Shown: positions 31,400 through 41,879 of the stretch, piece after piece
Position numbering within the stretch: the first letter of the stretch is position 1
Layout: each line of letters starts with the position of its first letter
The notes under the pieces: generated by a model
Databases searched by the model: none
Told to the model about the DNA's origin: nothing
What the model saw: only the letters and a program-made list of their open reading frames with translations
From: Priapulus caudatus
Taxonomy: Eukaryota; Priapulida; Priapulimorpha; Priapulimorphida; Priapulidae
Assembly (NCBI RefSeq): GCF_000485595.1
Contig: NW_014577987.1
Span: 170,741 to 213,206, forward strand
Direction: 5' to 3'
Length of the DNA: 42,466 nt
Position numbers and translations under genes: made by a program

Positions 31400-31760
31400 C
31401 TTCACTCCAGTCGTTTCAAATTGACACGGCAGCGACTTGTATCACAATATCGGACAAAACTCTAGCAACACTACAGCCAAGATCCGACATATTGCACTCG
31501 CCACATTTGTTGTATCCATATTGAAATTCAAAGCCGATACGCCCCTTGGGACAAGCAGAACTGCTATGTGAAAGACGACAAATTCGAAACACTTGTGTTT
31601 CAAGTTTTACCCGATGAGGTAATGGAAGACAAGCCAGCACTACTATCTGGGAAGGGCAGCAAAACCCTTGGCCTGATCACAATTCAAACTGATGAAGTAT
31701 TTTCCCTGTCGAACACAGTAACAGACGTCTCCGATAGACAGCACAATGATTTACCAGGGT
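31400..31760 (+). pseudogene. Element C aspartic protease
   Basis: QIDTAATCITISDKTL carries the active-site Asp (DTAA at 31423-31434) of a retropepsin; the third residue is Ala where Gly is usual but DTAA is seen in this lineage. After a frame break the second half is at 31568: DDKFETLVFQVLPDE and LLSGKGSKTLGLI. No complete protease frame survives. Confidence 0.72.
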
Positions 31761-32039
31761 ACAAACTTCACCCTCCAATGCAACAGGAAGACATTGCATG
31801 CGAGTCAGAATTACAGTTGGCTCAATCAGCTCTACTATGCAACTATGTGCAGCACAGCAACAACAACTCTACTCTACAGTGCATGCCTGCGCCAGCACCA
31901 TCAGCCCAAATCAAGGAACCAGCAAACAGAGTTCTACCCCTTCCAGGGCAGCTACACAACAAGGAGCAGATACTACAACAATATCAGAAAAACCTTGGTG
32001 GTCTAGGCTGCTTGGAACCGCCTGTGTCTTTTAAGGTCA

Positions 32040-32945
32040 ATGAAAAGGTAACACCCGTTCAAATGCCAGTCCACAGAATCCCAGTGACGAAGAGAGAGAA
32101 AGAAAAAGCGGCTATTGATTGCTACGTTCAAACCGTAATTCTGGCAAAAGTTGATGAACCTACGTTATGGTGCTCAAATGAACTGATCAGAGAAACACCG
32201 GAGAAGTTTTGGATATGCTTTGACCCTAGTCGAACTGTAAACAAGGCCATTAGAAGACAAATCCATCAAATGCCGACATTCAACGAGCAGCTCCACAAGC
32301 TCCATGCACAATGCCAAATGTTTCTCCATTGCTGACGTTCGAGATGGGTTTCTGCATATACCTCTCGACGACAAATCATCCCGGATGACGACCATGCACA
32401 CATTGTACAGCCGGTACAGTTGGCTTCGTCTACCATTCGGGATAAACAGCGTTCCTGAGGAGTTTCAAGTGAGGCTACAGAGCGCCCTTGAGGGGCTAGA
32501 AGGAACCTTTGGGGTAACGGACAACATACTCATTTACGGGGAAGGCTGCACTTATGAAGAAGCTGAAAAAGACCATGATCGTCGCTTTATCGCGCTGATG
32601 GAACGGTGCTTACAAAATAACATTAAGCTAAATGCAGGAAAATTGCAGTTCAAACTGCGTAAGGTAAAGCTCATGGGCAATGTAATTACCGACCAAGGTA
32701 TGAAAGCCGACCCAGACAAAATTCTTGCGATCATGCAAATGCCAGCTTCTCGTAACAAAGCCGGACTACTGAGATTCATCGGGATGATCAAATATCTAGC
32801 TCCATACTGCAAGAACCTTAGTGCTACAATCCATCCACTCCGAATGCTCACTCGAGATGGTGTTGCATTCACGTGGTCAACAACACAAGAACAGGCATTC
32901 AATGCTGCAAAGAACTGCAAAGACTATATTGAAGAAGCCCCTTAA
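32040..32945 (+). pseudogene. Element C reverse transcriptase with changed active site
   Basis: Blocks FWICFDPSRTVNKAIRRQIHQMPTF, then after a frame change FSIADVRDGFLHIPLDDKSS, LRLPFGINSVPEEFQ, NILIYG, LNAGKLQFKLRKVKLMG, KADPDKILAI, LLRFIGMIKYLAPYCKNLSA. The motif that should hold the paired catalytic Asp reads T-D-N-I (32517-32528): the second Asp codon is AAC (Asn). The lead Asp in IADVRDGF remains. Confidence 0.88.
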
Positions 32946-32955
32946 CAAGGCACCA
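32915..32955 (+). other. Deletion junction removing the RNase H core of element C
   Basis: The connection domain (FTWSTTQEQAFNAAKN) passes within a few codons to KAPARLQKMIMRLQRY, which normally follows RNase H. The blocks TDAS, the Glu helix and TDHxPL are absent, a loss of roughly 300-350 bases as judged from other gypsy elements. Confidence 0.75.
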
Positions 32956-33112
32956 GCCAGACTCCAGAAAATGATCATGCGCCTGCAAAGGTACACATGC
33001 AATGCACTCTATAAAAAGGTCACATCGCTCTATTTGGCCAACACTGTCGCGTGCTGCTCTACCTACACCAGTATGTGCCAAGGTAACATGATTTGAAATT
33101 TTCCGTCTAGAG

Positions 33113-34111
33113 ATGGAAAAGGGACTGGAAGAACTAAATCCCCGTCTTCGAGTAGACACCGAGTCACAACTGCATGTAGAAACTGGCAAAGATCCTGTTC
33201 TATCAGATCTGTACGATGTCATTACTCGTTGGTGGCCAAAAGAAAGCTCGAATCTCACAAGAACGCTGCGACCATACTGGAGCTACGGGGACGAACTCGC
33301 TATTCACAACGGCACAATATACAAAGGCCCCCTTGTTTTGGTGCCTCAGTCAATGCAGGCAGAGATTCTTGAGAAAATTCACATAAACCATTTTGGAGCT
33401 GAGTCCAACACACGCATGGTGCGGGAGGTTGTATTTTGGCCGGGAATGAGGAAATCCATTCAAGACATGTGCGACTCCTGTGGCATATCATGTGCGCACA
33501 GTATGGTCAGACGGCCCCCCAAAGAACCTATGAAATTTTTGCCAATACCCACACTGCCGTGGCAGATGCTTAGCCAGGACTTGTTCACATACAACCATCA
33601 TAACTATCTATTGACTGTCTGTCATTTCTCTGACTGGATCGAGGTAGATTTACTACCAGACACGCTCTCGACAATATCGATTGTCAAGACAAAGTCCTAC
33701 TTTGAAAGATTTGGGATTCCCAAAATCTGCCACACCGATAATGGGCCACATTTTGTCAGCAAAGAGTACAGAGATTTTGCAACGGAATATAGATTCAAAC
33801 ATACAACGTCATCTCCGTACTACGCAAAGGGAAACGGAAGAGCTGAAGCTGCTGTAAAATTGTGCAAGTCAATGGTAAAGAAATGTGAGTTTCGACTGTG
33901 CCTTACTAAATTACAGCAACACACCACCAAAGGGACACACATGCTCACCGACTCAGTGCATGCTCTACAGGCGCACTCGCACGCTACTACCCACGTCAGA
34001 CGCACTGCTCAGTTCCAGGACACTGCTCTACAAGAGATTAGAGCCAACCGATGCAGCAGTAAACAACACTATGACAAGTCTGCTACTATACAAGTCTACA
34101 AGTATACATGA
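33113..34111 (+). CDS. Element C integrase
   Basis: About 330 open codons. The zinc domain has HINHFGAESNTRMVREVVFW and CDSCGISC (HHCC type). The catalytic core has SQDLFTY (D at 33578-33580), HTDNGPHF (D at 33737-33739) and GRAEAAV (E at 33845-33847); 35 residues separate the second D and E, so DD35E is intact. Near 33885 the better match moves to another frame (NTPPKGHTCSPTQ), so the last third is shifted. Integrase inserts the cDNA into the host genome. Confidence 0.9.
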   Translation: MEKGLEELNPRLRVDTESQLHVETGKDPVLSDLYDVITRWWPKESSNLTRTLRPYWSYGDELAIHNGTIYKGPLVLVPQSMQAEILEKIHINHFGAESNTRMVREVVFWPGMRKSIQDMCDSCGISCAHSMVRRPPKEPMKFLPIPTLPWQMLSQDLFTYNHHNYLLTVCHFSDWIEVDLLPDTLSTISIVKTKSYFERFGIPKICHTDNGPHFVSKEYRDFATEYRFKHTTSSPYYAKGNGRAEAAVKLCKSMVKKCEFRLCLTKLQQHTTKGTHMLTDSVHALQAHSHATTHVRRTAQFQDTALQEIRANRCSSKQHYDKSATIQVYKYT

Positions 34112-34119
34112 TGAAGTAG

Positions 34120-34748
34120 AGGTCGGCTCATTCGTATATGCGAAACCACCGCCACATTGCAGAGGTAAACCATAGCAATAAAGCAAGGTTGTACAGAAAG
34201 ACAGTCACAGATCGTACACGGTGCTTACGCATGGCAGTACAATAAGGAGGAACAGAATACATATTAGACCAGCCGCACCGCCACCATATACCAGTACCAG
34301 CTCGATGACAACGATTGCACCATCAAACACCCCTGCGATTTTCCCATCAGGGGAGGACAAATTGCTAGAAGGACCGCCAAAACTCCTGGACTAGGACCCC
34401 AGATTTGATAGAAAGTGCAGACGCCCCAAGTACTTGTGATGAGAAGACAAACAAACTCCAAAGCCCAACGAACTTGGTGCTGCCAGAAATGCCCGTCATG
34501 TCGCTCAACCGGGGTACTATATCAAGCTACCAGCCAAATACAGACTTTGTGGTCGATTTGCCTGGACAGTGAACTGTCTTGTGAAGAAAAGAAACATAGT
34601 GGTTTCAAATCGACACTATATGGACTGTAAAACATTTACAATCGTGATCAGTTATAGACTCAATTGTGTTGAATTTCGTTATGTACATGTGCAACAAACG
34701 TTTATTGTGTTAGTAGTTGTTTTTATGAAAAAAAGGAAGGAGGAGAGA
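34120..34748 (+). pseudogene. Element C integrase tail remnants and polypurine tract
   Basis: Fragments such as VEVGSFVYAKPPP, PPKLLD and YYIKLPAKYRL in changing frames represent the decayed C-terminal domain and 3' untranslated part. The purine run AAAAAAAGGAAGGAGGAGAGA (34728-34748) directly before the 3' LTR is the polypurine tract. Confidence 0.65.
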
Positions 34749-34919
34749 TGTTGGGCGTATCAGTTCGGCAGTTCTCGGAGAGCCTTGGGTAGGCTGAGGA
34801 TAGGGGATACGCAGGAGTGGAAGTTGTAAATGGACGGCGGAGATTAGGTGAATAAATAATTGTAGCATTCTTATATATGATTTCTCTGGTGTCTTATATG
34901 TCGTGCACGGTCGAGAACT
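34749..34919 (+). repeat. Element C 3' LTR
   Basis: TGTTGGGCGTATCAG...GGTCGAGAACT, matching 29972-30140 with about ten substitutions and one 2-base indel. Followed by the ACAC duplication. Confidence 0.9.
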
Positions 34920-34923
34920 ACAC

Positions 34924-35250
34924 AATGGCGTCCAAGGGAAGGGGATATAGTCCGTATTGTTGACATATCAATACGCCTAGGAGGATCATATTGTATCGTA
35001 TATGAGTATGACAACCAAGTAGTATAGCACGTAGTTCTTATTATGGGTATATAATACTAAATCTCCCTTTTCACAAAAATGATTGATCTCTATCAGTTAA
35101 CAATGACACACATTTCAGGATGATGCAATTCCTTTAAGACATTGAATTACATTATGTGATCAGTTCAATTCAACAGTCTCAGAAAGGTATTCAGTATGGT
35201 AAACATAGTATGGATATCTTACGGTGGAATCTAGTGTAAATGCAGTGGTC
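34924..35250. other. No gene recognised
   Basis: AT-rich sequence between element C and the LTR of element D. It continues the pre-insertion sequence left of 29968. No open frame or repeat of note. Confidence 0.5.
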
Positions 35251-35588
35251 TGTAAAGGACAAACGGGAAATTAATAAAGTGATTGACCGGCTGAAACCCA
35301 CAATGTAATTTCCTCAACTTTATTTCGGCAGACACCGCCTCCCGGTCATCTATGCATGCGCGAGCATTTCCATGCGCTGCTACCCTCTAACGTCCTTTAA
35401 AGAAATCGTCCTGATCGATTTTAGGCCTCCAATCCACTTCGCCACACTCCCTACATTTAAGAATGTCGTTCGCGACGTGTCCCCAAGTAGATAAGTTGTA
35501 AACAATGGGTTAATGCCCCACTTACTCCCGGCAAGTGCTACATCTGAGACATGGTCAATTTTAATCCCCCGTTTCCGAATGGGTCACA
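35251..35588 (-). repeat. Element D 3' LTR with polypurine tract
   Basis: On the minus strand: polypurine tract TATGGGGGGAG (35599-35589), then TGTGACCCATTCGG...GTCCTTTACA (35588 to 35251). Ends are TG...CA and AATAAA occurs at 35324-35319. Predicted from structure only; no second copy is in the window to confirm its limits. Confidence 0.6.
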
Positions 35589-35599
35589 CTCCCCCCATA

Positions 35600-36020
35600 C
35601 AACAGATGTCAACCCCTACATCCAACCATGTTCACTTTTGTCTTGCCCCACACGACCTAAAAGTACAACCCCATCTTCATCAATGAGCCTCCACCAATCA
35701 TCACAACACGGTACTACATTATTTCCGCAAGGAATGGTAATCGAAGCTTGTAAAATAGGACACAATATCTAACCACCAGAAGACACCTGCAACGTCTCTG
35801 TACAACACTCGGACAACTGGTTGGCCAAACTAGAAGTCAAGAGCCATAATGGCCATTGTAAAGTAAGCTTCAACCACCTTGTCTTAATGGACAAAAATAA
35901 ATGTGCTCACTACCAGGATCCTCCATGCGGAGGACAAGGGACTAGCCAGAATCTGGACCTCTGGAAATCTGGAAATCTGAGTTATTTTTTTTAGGGCCAG
36001 GCCGAATGAGCTTTCTTCAC
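35600..36020 (-). other. Non-coding 3' part of element D
   Basis: Between the polyprotein tail and the polypurine tract. No open frame in the element orientation and no recognised motif. Confidence 0.4.
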
Positions 36021-36040
36021 ATTGGGTCCCATCTTAGGAC

Positions 36041-36933
36041 TTACTGTCCCCGTAACCTGATAGATGAAAGGTTTCCCAATCGGTCGTATTCTAGGGTCCT
36101 AGGTGCTCTTCTGATCCTTCCTGGTCGAGGGTCTGTGGTTGTGTCGCCACTATCACTGCTGGCCATGTTGTCTTTTACTGTGGAGTCTGGAGGTATCTCC
36201 ACTAATCGTTCTCCCCCTAACTCTGTGTTGATCTGCACTCCAGTGTCTTCACTCCCCTGGTGTACAAACGGTGCATGCTCAGGATCCAACCTTGGATCAC
36301 ACTCTATCTCTGGCGTCCCTTCACGCTCCTAGTTTAGAAAAGTCCCCATAATCACCTCTCCTGTGTCCGATGAATTCGAGGGTTTGCACAGACTGATTTG
36401 AGCAGCTGTTCTCCTACCGTCTCGAGCTCGTCGGGTCAACAGTCACTTCTTTGGCTGTCTAGTCTCTATCTGTTTGACTTCATTTTCCACTGGCAAATGC
36501 ATACATTGGCATAATAGAATTCTCGGTGAAGTACCCTCAGTTTACCAGATCCATCTTCCGCTTGAACTGCGTACACTGGGGAGTCTGCTCCGAGCTTAAA
36601 CTTTACCACATGGATCGCCCGTTCCCAAAATGACCTAATCTTACCCCCCCCCCCTTTTGACAGGTTTCTTACCAATACTCGATCGCCAGGCTGGAGGATT
36701 GCACTTTTGACTTTCCGATCATGTCGCCCCTTTGTCATAGTGGATTTCTTGGCTGCATTCTCACTAGCGATATGATAGGCTCCACGCATCCGTTCAATCC
36801 ATTTCGAAATACCTCCCTGATTTTCTGGTTTAATTCCAAACAAAACATCCACTGGTAGCCTTGGCGGTCGTCCTCCGAATAACAAGTAGTGTGGGGAATA
36901 CAGTGGATTCAAGCTGACAGCAATTGTAGGCAT
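36041..36933 (-). pseudogene. Element D integrase C-terminal domain and polyprotein tail
   Basis: 36933-36466 reads NPLYSPHYLLFGGRPPRLPVD, GRHDRKVKSAILQPGDRVLVRN, KIRSFWERAIHVVK, then KLRVLHREFY: the GPY/F-like integrase tail. 36289-36041 is the final tail with PGRIRRAPRTLEYDRLG, typical of gypsy polyprotein ends. A frame change lies between. Confidence 0.8.
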
Positions 36934-37598
36934 GAACCATATGGTTCAGATGACTCCTCCAGTCTTTCTTCTGTTGCTGGGTCAGTGCACGGAGCATTCC
37001 AAGGATCGTCCAATTGAATCTTTCCACTTTACCATTCCCAGCCGGGTGATATGGAGTGTTCTGGGCATGATTGATTCCAAACTTCTTTTCCAATTGCTTG
37101 AACAAGTCATTCTCGAATTCCTGACCCTGGTCGTGATGGAGTCGTCGCAGAAAGCCAAATCGTGGAATGTATTCGTTAAACAGCTTGACTGCCGCGGTCC
37201 TGGACGACTTGTTCTTCATGGCATAAGCTTGGGTATATCGGGTGTAGTGGTCCACGATAACCAGGATGTATTCACAACCTCCCTTAGATTTTTCCAGATG
37301 TAGATAGTCTATGGAGATCAGTTCGAACAGGTTAGTCGCCTGTACGGGCGCCATCTTGGCTCTGGGTGGCACTGCTGGTCTTTTGTCATTGATACATGGA
37401 CATTCCTTTGTCAAAAAGTGCGTTATATCCCTCATCATTCCCGGCCAGTGAAACCGTTCCTTTGCTAGTGAAACGACTGTCTAGCCCCTGGTGGCCCATC
37501 TTCTGATGCAACTCATCAAAAACCATGTGCTTATAACCCCTCGGCAAACAAATCTGGTTGATTCCTGACCCATTTGGCAGTGTACGTGACCGTCTCAA
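36830..37598 (-). pseudogene. Element D integrase, zinc region and catalytic core
   Basis: HQKMGHQGLDSR begins the zinc domain (37598-37386); the two Cys are read as CPC in the next frame (37438 onward). The core has ISIDYLHLEKSKGG (D), LHHDQGQEFEND (D) and GNGKVERFN (E), with 35 residues between the second D and E. The DD35E set is intact, and the core frame from 37438 to about 36900 is open. Confidence 0.88.
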
Positions 37599-37821
37599 GA
37601 TTTTGTCTTCACCTATCCCGAGCCGATTGCAATCCCTAGTCCAGATTTTTCCACAGTAGATCTCCTGTTTTGATGGTCTTCAACGAAGGCTTCCTCCTGA
37701 TGCTTACCTATTCCTTGACTTTACCAAAGACTGGGTCCACATCCTGCGAACGCGTGCTATTCTCGGTGCCCAGACGTACCATTGTCCCCGTTCCAGGTTC
37801 GTCTTCCCTACTGGTTCCGTC

Positions 37822-38697
37822 TTAATCAAGGGATACCCAGTTTATCTGGATGTCCCCGTCTTCAGATTGTAACCCTACCCATTCTGCCAGAGCACGAAAA
37901 ACAGCCTTCTCCACCGTTTCTGTGAATTCCTCCATGTACTGGTGCATCAGCTCAAGGGGCATCCTACTGAGTGCATCTGTGGCTTGGTTCGATCTACCTG
38001 GGTTGTAGTGGATTTTGGTAATGGGGAAGTCGGCCAGCTCGGCTACCCATCTCTGGCGCGTGGCATCTAGTTTGGCAGTGGTGAGCACGTAGGTTAACGG
38101 GTTATTATCCGTGAAAATCTTTATTCATGGGGTGTAGTAGACAAAATCTTTAAACCTCTCAGTCGGGGCTCATTTTAACGCCAGAAATACCATTTTCGTA
38201 GAGTGATAATTCCTCTCCGCGGGACTCAATGACCTGGATCCAAAAGCAATGACCCCCCCCAATTACCCATTGTCCTGTTCCTGGTATAAAATCACTCCCA
38301 GTTCCACATGCGAGGCATCTGTGTGAACTATGAAACGTTTCTGGAAATCTGGAAAGGCCATTACCCTGGGTTTTAAAATCTCATCGATTAGTTCCTCGAG
38401 GACTTCTTGGTGCTGAGACGTCCACTGGATAGGATGCCGTTTTGGCAGTTGTCCATGGCTCTTCGTCTTGGATTTTCCACTCTTCTGTTTCTTTCCACCT
38501 GAGACTTCATCTGGTGACTTCCACAAATCATACAGGATTCTACAACGACCAGAGAAATTAGGGACATACTTCCTGAAGTAGCCAATGAGGCCTAACATAT
38601 GCCGTACATTCCCGTTGTTGTTAGAGTCCTTTTCATTCAGACAGGTGATTTCAGCTGTATCGGTGGGGTCCCGGCGACATCCCTCACTGGAGATCAA
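37822..38697 (-). pseudogene. Element D RNase H and connection domain
   Basis: NVRHMLGLIGYFRKYVPNFS, HPIQWTSQHQEVLEELIDEI and FIVHTDASHVELGVILYQEQ lie in 38697-38263. After frame changes AFGSRSLSPAERNYHSTK and FTDNNPLTYVL are readable to about 38080, then DATRQRWVAELADFPITKIHY and ATDALSRMP to 37822. The metal ligands Asp (TDAS), Glu (AERNY) and Asp (TDNNPL) are present. Two stops interrupt it. Confidence 0.83.
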
Positions 38698-39020
38698 GTT
38701 TTTTTAGGAATCTTACTTCTCAACGAAAAAGTGACATCTTACTGCCCTTGAGTTTTATCCCCTTCTCTTGAAACCGCCCTAATACCTTCCTCACAGCTTC
38801 TACATGGGATTCAAAAGTTGGACTAAAAGCATAAAACATCGTCCAGGTAATTAAGGGACAGCCCACTCGTCTCTTGGACCCACCAGCGTCTGTTCCATGA
38901 ACTCCCGGAAGGCTCCTGGTGCAGAGGATAAGCCGAACAGAACGCGGACCAACTCAGAGCTGCCTGCATAAATTAACCCTGTTATATATATTTGTCTACC
39001 AACCGAATGAACTTATTTAA
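38698..39020 (-). pseudogene. Element D reverse transcriptase, 3' half only
   Basis: FGLSSAPGAFREFMEQTLVG, then YLDD (38849-38838), then FESHVEAVRKVLGRFQEKGIKL in changing frames. The first RT half, with the LDLxxGY Asp, is missing: only about 100 bases separate the protease from this part, so about 300 bases were lost. Confidence 0.78.
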
Positions 39021-39059
39021 TGAGTTCTCCTTTATATAGTTCTTGAAGGACTCCTTCAT

Positions 39060-39220
39060 GTGTCCTAACATTCTCAGTAAACCCATGGCTTCACCCAGTC
39101 CGTACTAACCAAACTAACCTGGGCACTGGTGTCCCATAAAACATGGTGTTCTACCCCATTCATACAAACACTCACAACACATTTTCCCCCACTAGTTTCA
39201 CCAGTTTCTGTCGCGATTTC
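39060..39220 (-). pseudogene. Element D aspartic protease, short
   Basis: LWDTSAQVSLVSTDWV with the active-site triplet DTS at 39133-39125. It follows the MYND-like segment after a frame change. The later part of the protease fold is not readable. Confidence 0.65.
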
Positions 39221-39240
39221 GCAGTTAATTCATGCACAGT

Positions 39241-39486
39241 TCACCTAAGTTCATCCACAACTAGCGTCCTCGTGCGCTGCTCCTCCAGACCATTCCTGAC
39301 GGCCTGAATATTCTTACACGGCGTCCCATGCTTGGCCCAATGCATTTTTTGGCACTGGGTCGAACAGTAAGTCACAGCGTGACAGCCCGTGCAAACCTTT
39401 GCCGATTCTGGTAATGCTTTCCGATATTGAAAGTAGTGTGGTAGAGTGTTATTCCCAGGTGTCTCTTCAGTTGAGACAGGAGTCAC
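39241..39486 (-). CDS. MYND-like zinc finger encoded in element D gag/pol
   Basis: The central part reads CTGCHAVTYCSTQCQKMHW followed by AKHGTPC, which is the second half of a MYND finger (C-x2-C...YCS-x2-CQ-x2-HW-x2-H-x3-C). MYND domains in host proteins bind proline-rich peptides and zinc. At the place of the first C-x2-C pair this copy has Y-F-Q-Y, so two zinc ligands are replaced by Tyr, each one G-to-A step from Cys codons. It sits between the RanBP2-like finger and the protease, where a CCHC knuckle is usual. A stop separates it from the upstream finger. Confidence 0.75.
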   Translation of the reverse strand: MTPVSTEETPGNNTLPHYFQYRKALPESAKVCTGCHAVTYCSTQCQKMHWAKHGTPCKNIQAVRNGLEEQRTRTLVVDELR

Positions 39487-39524
39487 TGCTGCCCCACTAT
39501 CAGTGACTTATTCGTTTCCCAATG

Positions 39525-39857
39525 TCAATCCATGCTTGGAGCTAGGACACTCGAGTTTCCTGTGACCTGAGCCCCGCAGAAGAAACAATTTGTACACATG
39601 GGGGCATCCGAGTTTCTGCACGTGCCACACATCCACCGAGTCCGTTTGGCCTTGTGGTTTGAGTCGGGGACTGCTGGCTGTGCCGGTTGTAGGTTCTGCT
39701 GTTTTAAACCCTGAACCTCGAGTCGGAGGGCTTTAAGCTCTTCGAGTACAGAGCACGTCTCTGCCTCTGCTGCCTTGATCTCAATACGCTTGGTCGCGGC
39801 CAGCTTCCCCCCGGTCTCAGCATGACGCCGTGTGATCTCGCTTATCGCGTCCATCAA
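39525..39857 (-). CDS. Element D gag segment with coiled coil and RanBP2-like zinc finger
   Basis: About 110 residues: a helical, possibly coiled-coil stretch (AEAETCSVLEELKALRLEVQ) followed by TRWMCGTCRNSDAPMCTNC and FFCG, close to the W-x-C-x2-C...N...C-x2-C plan of RanBP2-type fingers, which can bind RNA. In this place it could replace the nucleocapsid function. No match to a named family is claimed beyond the pattern. Confidence 0.6.
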   Translation of the reverse strand: MMDAISEITRRHAETGGKLAATKRIEIKAAEAETCSVLEELKALRLEVQGLKQQNLQPAQPAVPDSNHKAKRTRWMCGTCRNSDAPMCTNCFFCGAQVTGNSSVLAPSMD

Positions 39858-39942
39858 CTGCTGATCCTCCGAGTATCCGACGATAAGTCCCTGTAGTTCA
39901 ACTCGGATAAGCCCGTTGCGGAGTCCTGTACAAACCGTGTTC

Positions 39943-40487
39943 TTAAGCTGACTCGACTAGTCTTGTGTCGTGTGCCGTGGTAGTCTTCTCTTTTGAAACA
40001 AAGATGATATTTTGCTTCAACGATAATACTCGGTATAGAAAGTGCTGTAGTGACTCATTTGGGTTCTGTATAGCAGAGCAAAGTTCTTGATAGAGCTCGG
40101 TGACCGACTTCTCCTGGTAGTGAATATTATGAATAAGTGCCTGGGACTTCGCGAGAGTAAGGTCATCGAGCCCCTCCAAGTACTCTCTTAGCCGTAAACT
40201 AGAGTCCACCCTCCCGTCCGAATGATGCCATCCAGGATGTCTGTGTATGTGAATCCTCGGCTACAGTCGGCCTCCACCTGGCGCAAGAAACTTAAGTAAC
40301 TTAAGCAATTTAACTTATCACCAATGTTGTTGGACAGTTTAAAAGTTTTAGTGTGCACGCACACGGATTTAGCTGTCGGCACCGGGGATGGCACTACAGC
40401 TGGTTTCGGTGCCACGGGTGGTTTGGCCTCCCGTGGCCCCGTTTCCGCGACCTTAGACTGGTCCTCTTCTTCCGGGGTCGGGGTCAT
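39943..40487 (-). pseudogene. Element D gag, capsid part
   Basis: 40487-40188 begins MTPTPEEEDQSKVAETGPRE with a Pro-rich linker and FKLSNNIGDKLNCLSYLSFLRQVEADC. 40209-39943 continues in another frame with REYLEGLDDLTLAKSQALIH and NESLQHFLYRVLSLKQNIIF, a capsid C-terminal-like helix set (SLQHFxxR resembles the gag major homology region). Confidence 0.68.
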
Positions 40488-40589
40488 TAACGATACTGTT
40501 AGGGTTACGGACGGGTAACACTATAAAGGGCATTGCAACATAACTGCTCATCAAATTCAATCAAACTCATATCCATTATAATAGATAAT

Positions 40590-40680
40590 AATACATACAT
40601 ACATACATACATACATACATACATACATACATACATACATACATACATACATACATACATACATACATACATACATACAT
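40590..40680. repeat. (ACAT)n microsatellite
   Basis: Perfect 4-bp repeat, about 22 units, on the plus strand. It is the reverse complement of the following array, so the two form a large inverted repeat around AGTATGTACTTG. Confidence 0.97.
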
Positions 40681-41848
40681 AGTATGTACTTGTATGTATG
40701 ATTATGGGTATGTATGTATGTATGTATGTATGGTACTGATATGTATCTATGTATGTACTGTATGTATGTATGTTATGTATGTATGTATGTATGTATGTAT
40801 GTATGTATGTATTGTATGTTATGTATGTATGTATGTATGTTATGTATGTCATGTATGTATGATGTGTATTATTGTATGTATTATTGTAGTGTATGGTACT
40901 GTAATGTAGTTCGTATGTATGTATGTATGTATGTATGTAATGTATGTATGTATGTATGTAGTATGTATGTATGCTATGTATTGTATGTGTATGTATGTAT
41001 GTATGATGTATGTATGTATGTATGTATGTATGTTATGGTAGTGTATGGATGTATGTATGTATGTATGTATGTATGTATGTTGTATGTATGTACTGTATGT
41101 ATGTATGTAATTGAGTAGTATGTACATGTATTGTATGTATGGTATGGTATGTATGTATGTATGTATGTTATGTATTATTATGCTATGTATGTATGTTATG
41201 TATGTATGTATGTATGTATGTATGTATGTATGTATGTATGTTATGTAATGTTTATGTTGATGTTGTATGTATGTATGTATGTAGTAGTTGTATGTATGAA
41301 TGTATGTAAGTATGTAGGTTATGTATGATGTATGTATGTATGTATGTATGTATGTATGTATGTATGATACTTGTATGTATGTATGTTATGTATGTATGTA
41401 TTATGTATTGTATGTAATGTGATGTATAGTATTGTATGTATGTATGTTATGTATGTATGTATGGATTGTGATGTATGTATGTATGTATGTATGTATGTAT
41501 GTATGATATGATGGTATGTATGTATGTATGTATGTATGTATGTATGTTATGTTATGTATCGTATGTATGTATGTTGTATATGTATGATGTACTGATGTAT
41601 GTATTGTGTATGTATGTATGTATGTAAATGTATGTATGTATGTATGTATGTATGTATGTATGATATGGTATGTATGTATGTATGTACTGTATGTATGTAT
41701 GTATGTATGATATGTATGTAATGTATGTATGTATGTATGTATTGTATGTATGTATGTATTAGTATGCTATGCTATGTATGTATGCTATTGTATGTTTATG
41801 TATGTATTTTGTATGTATAGTATGTATGTATGTATGTAGTGTGAGGTG

Positions 41849-41879
<31 letters not shown>

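Larger units (their letters stand above)
29968..34923 (+). mobile_element. Ty3/gypsy retrotransposon C (Mag-like), LTR to LTR with ACAC target duplication
   Basis: Two LTRs (29972-30140 and 34749-34919) begin TGTTGGGC and end AACT; both are bordered by ACAC (29968-29971 and 34920-34923), a 4-bp target site duplication. A primer site, gag, protease, RT, integrase and a polypurine tract lie between in normal order. By eye the LTRs differ at about ten positions and a 2-base indel (near 94 percent), so the insertion is not recent. Several frameshifts, a mutated RT and a missing RNase H core make it inactive. Confidence 0.93.
35251..40490 (-). mobile_element. Ty3/gypsy retrotransposon D, minus strand, gag with MYND-like finger
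   Basis: From high to low coordinates: gag, two unusual zinc fingers, protease, partial RT, RNase H, integrase, C-terminal tail, polypurine tract and 3' LTR. The N-terminal half of RT is missing and frames change repeatedly. The 5' LTR is absent; simple repeats begin about 100 bases beyond gag. All parts are in one orientation and in gypsy order. Confidence 0.88.
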
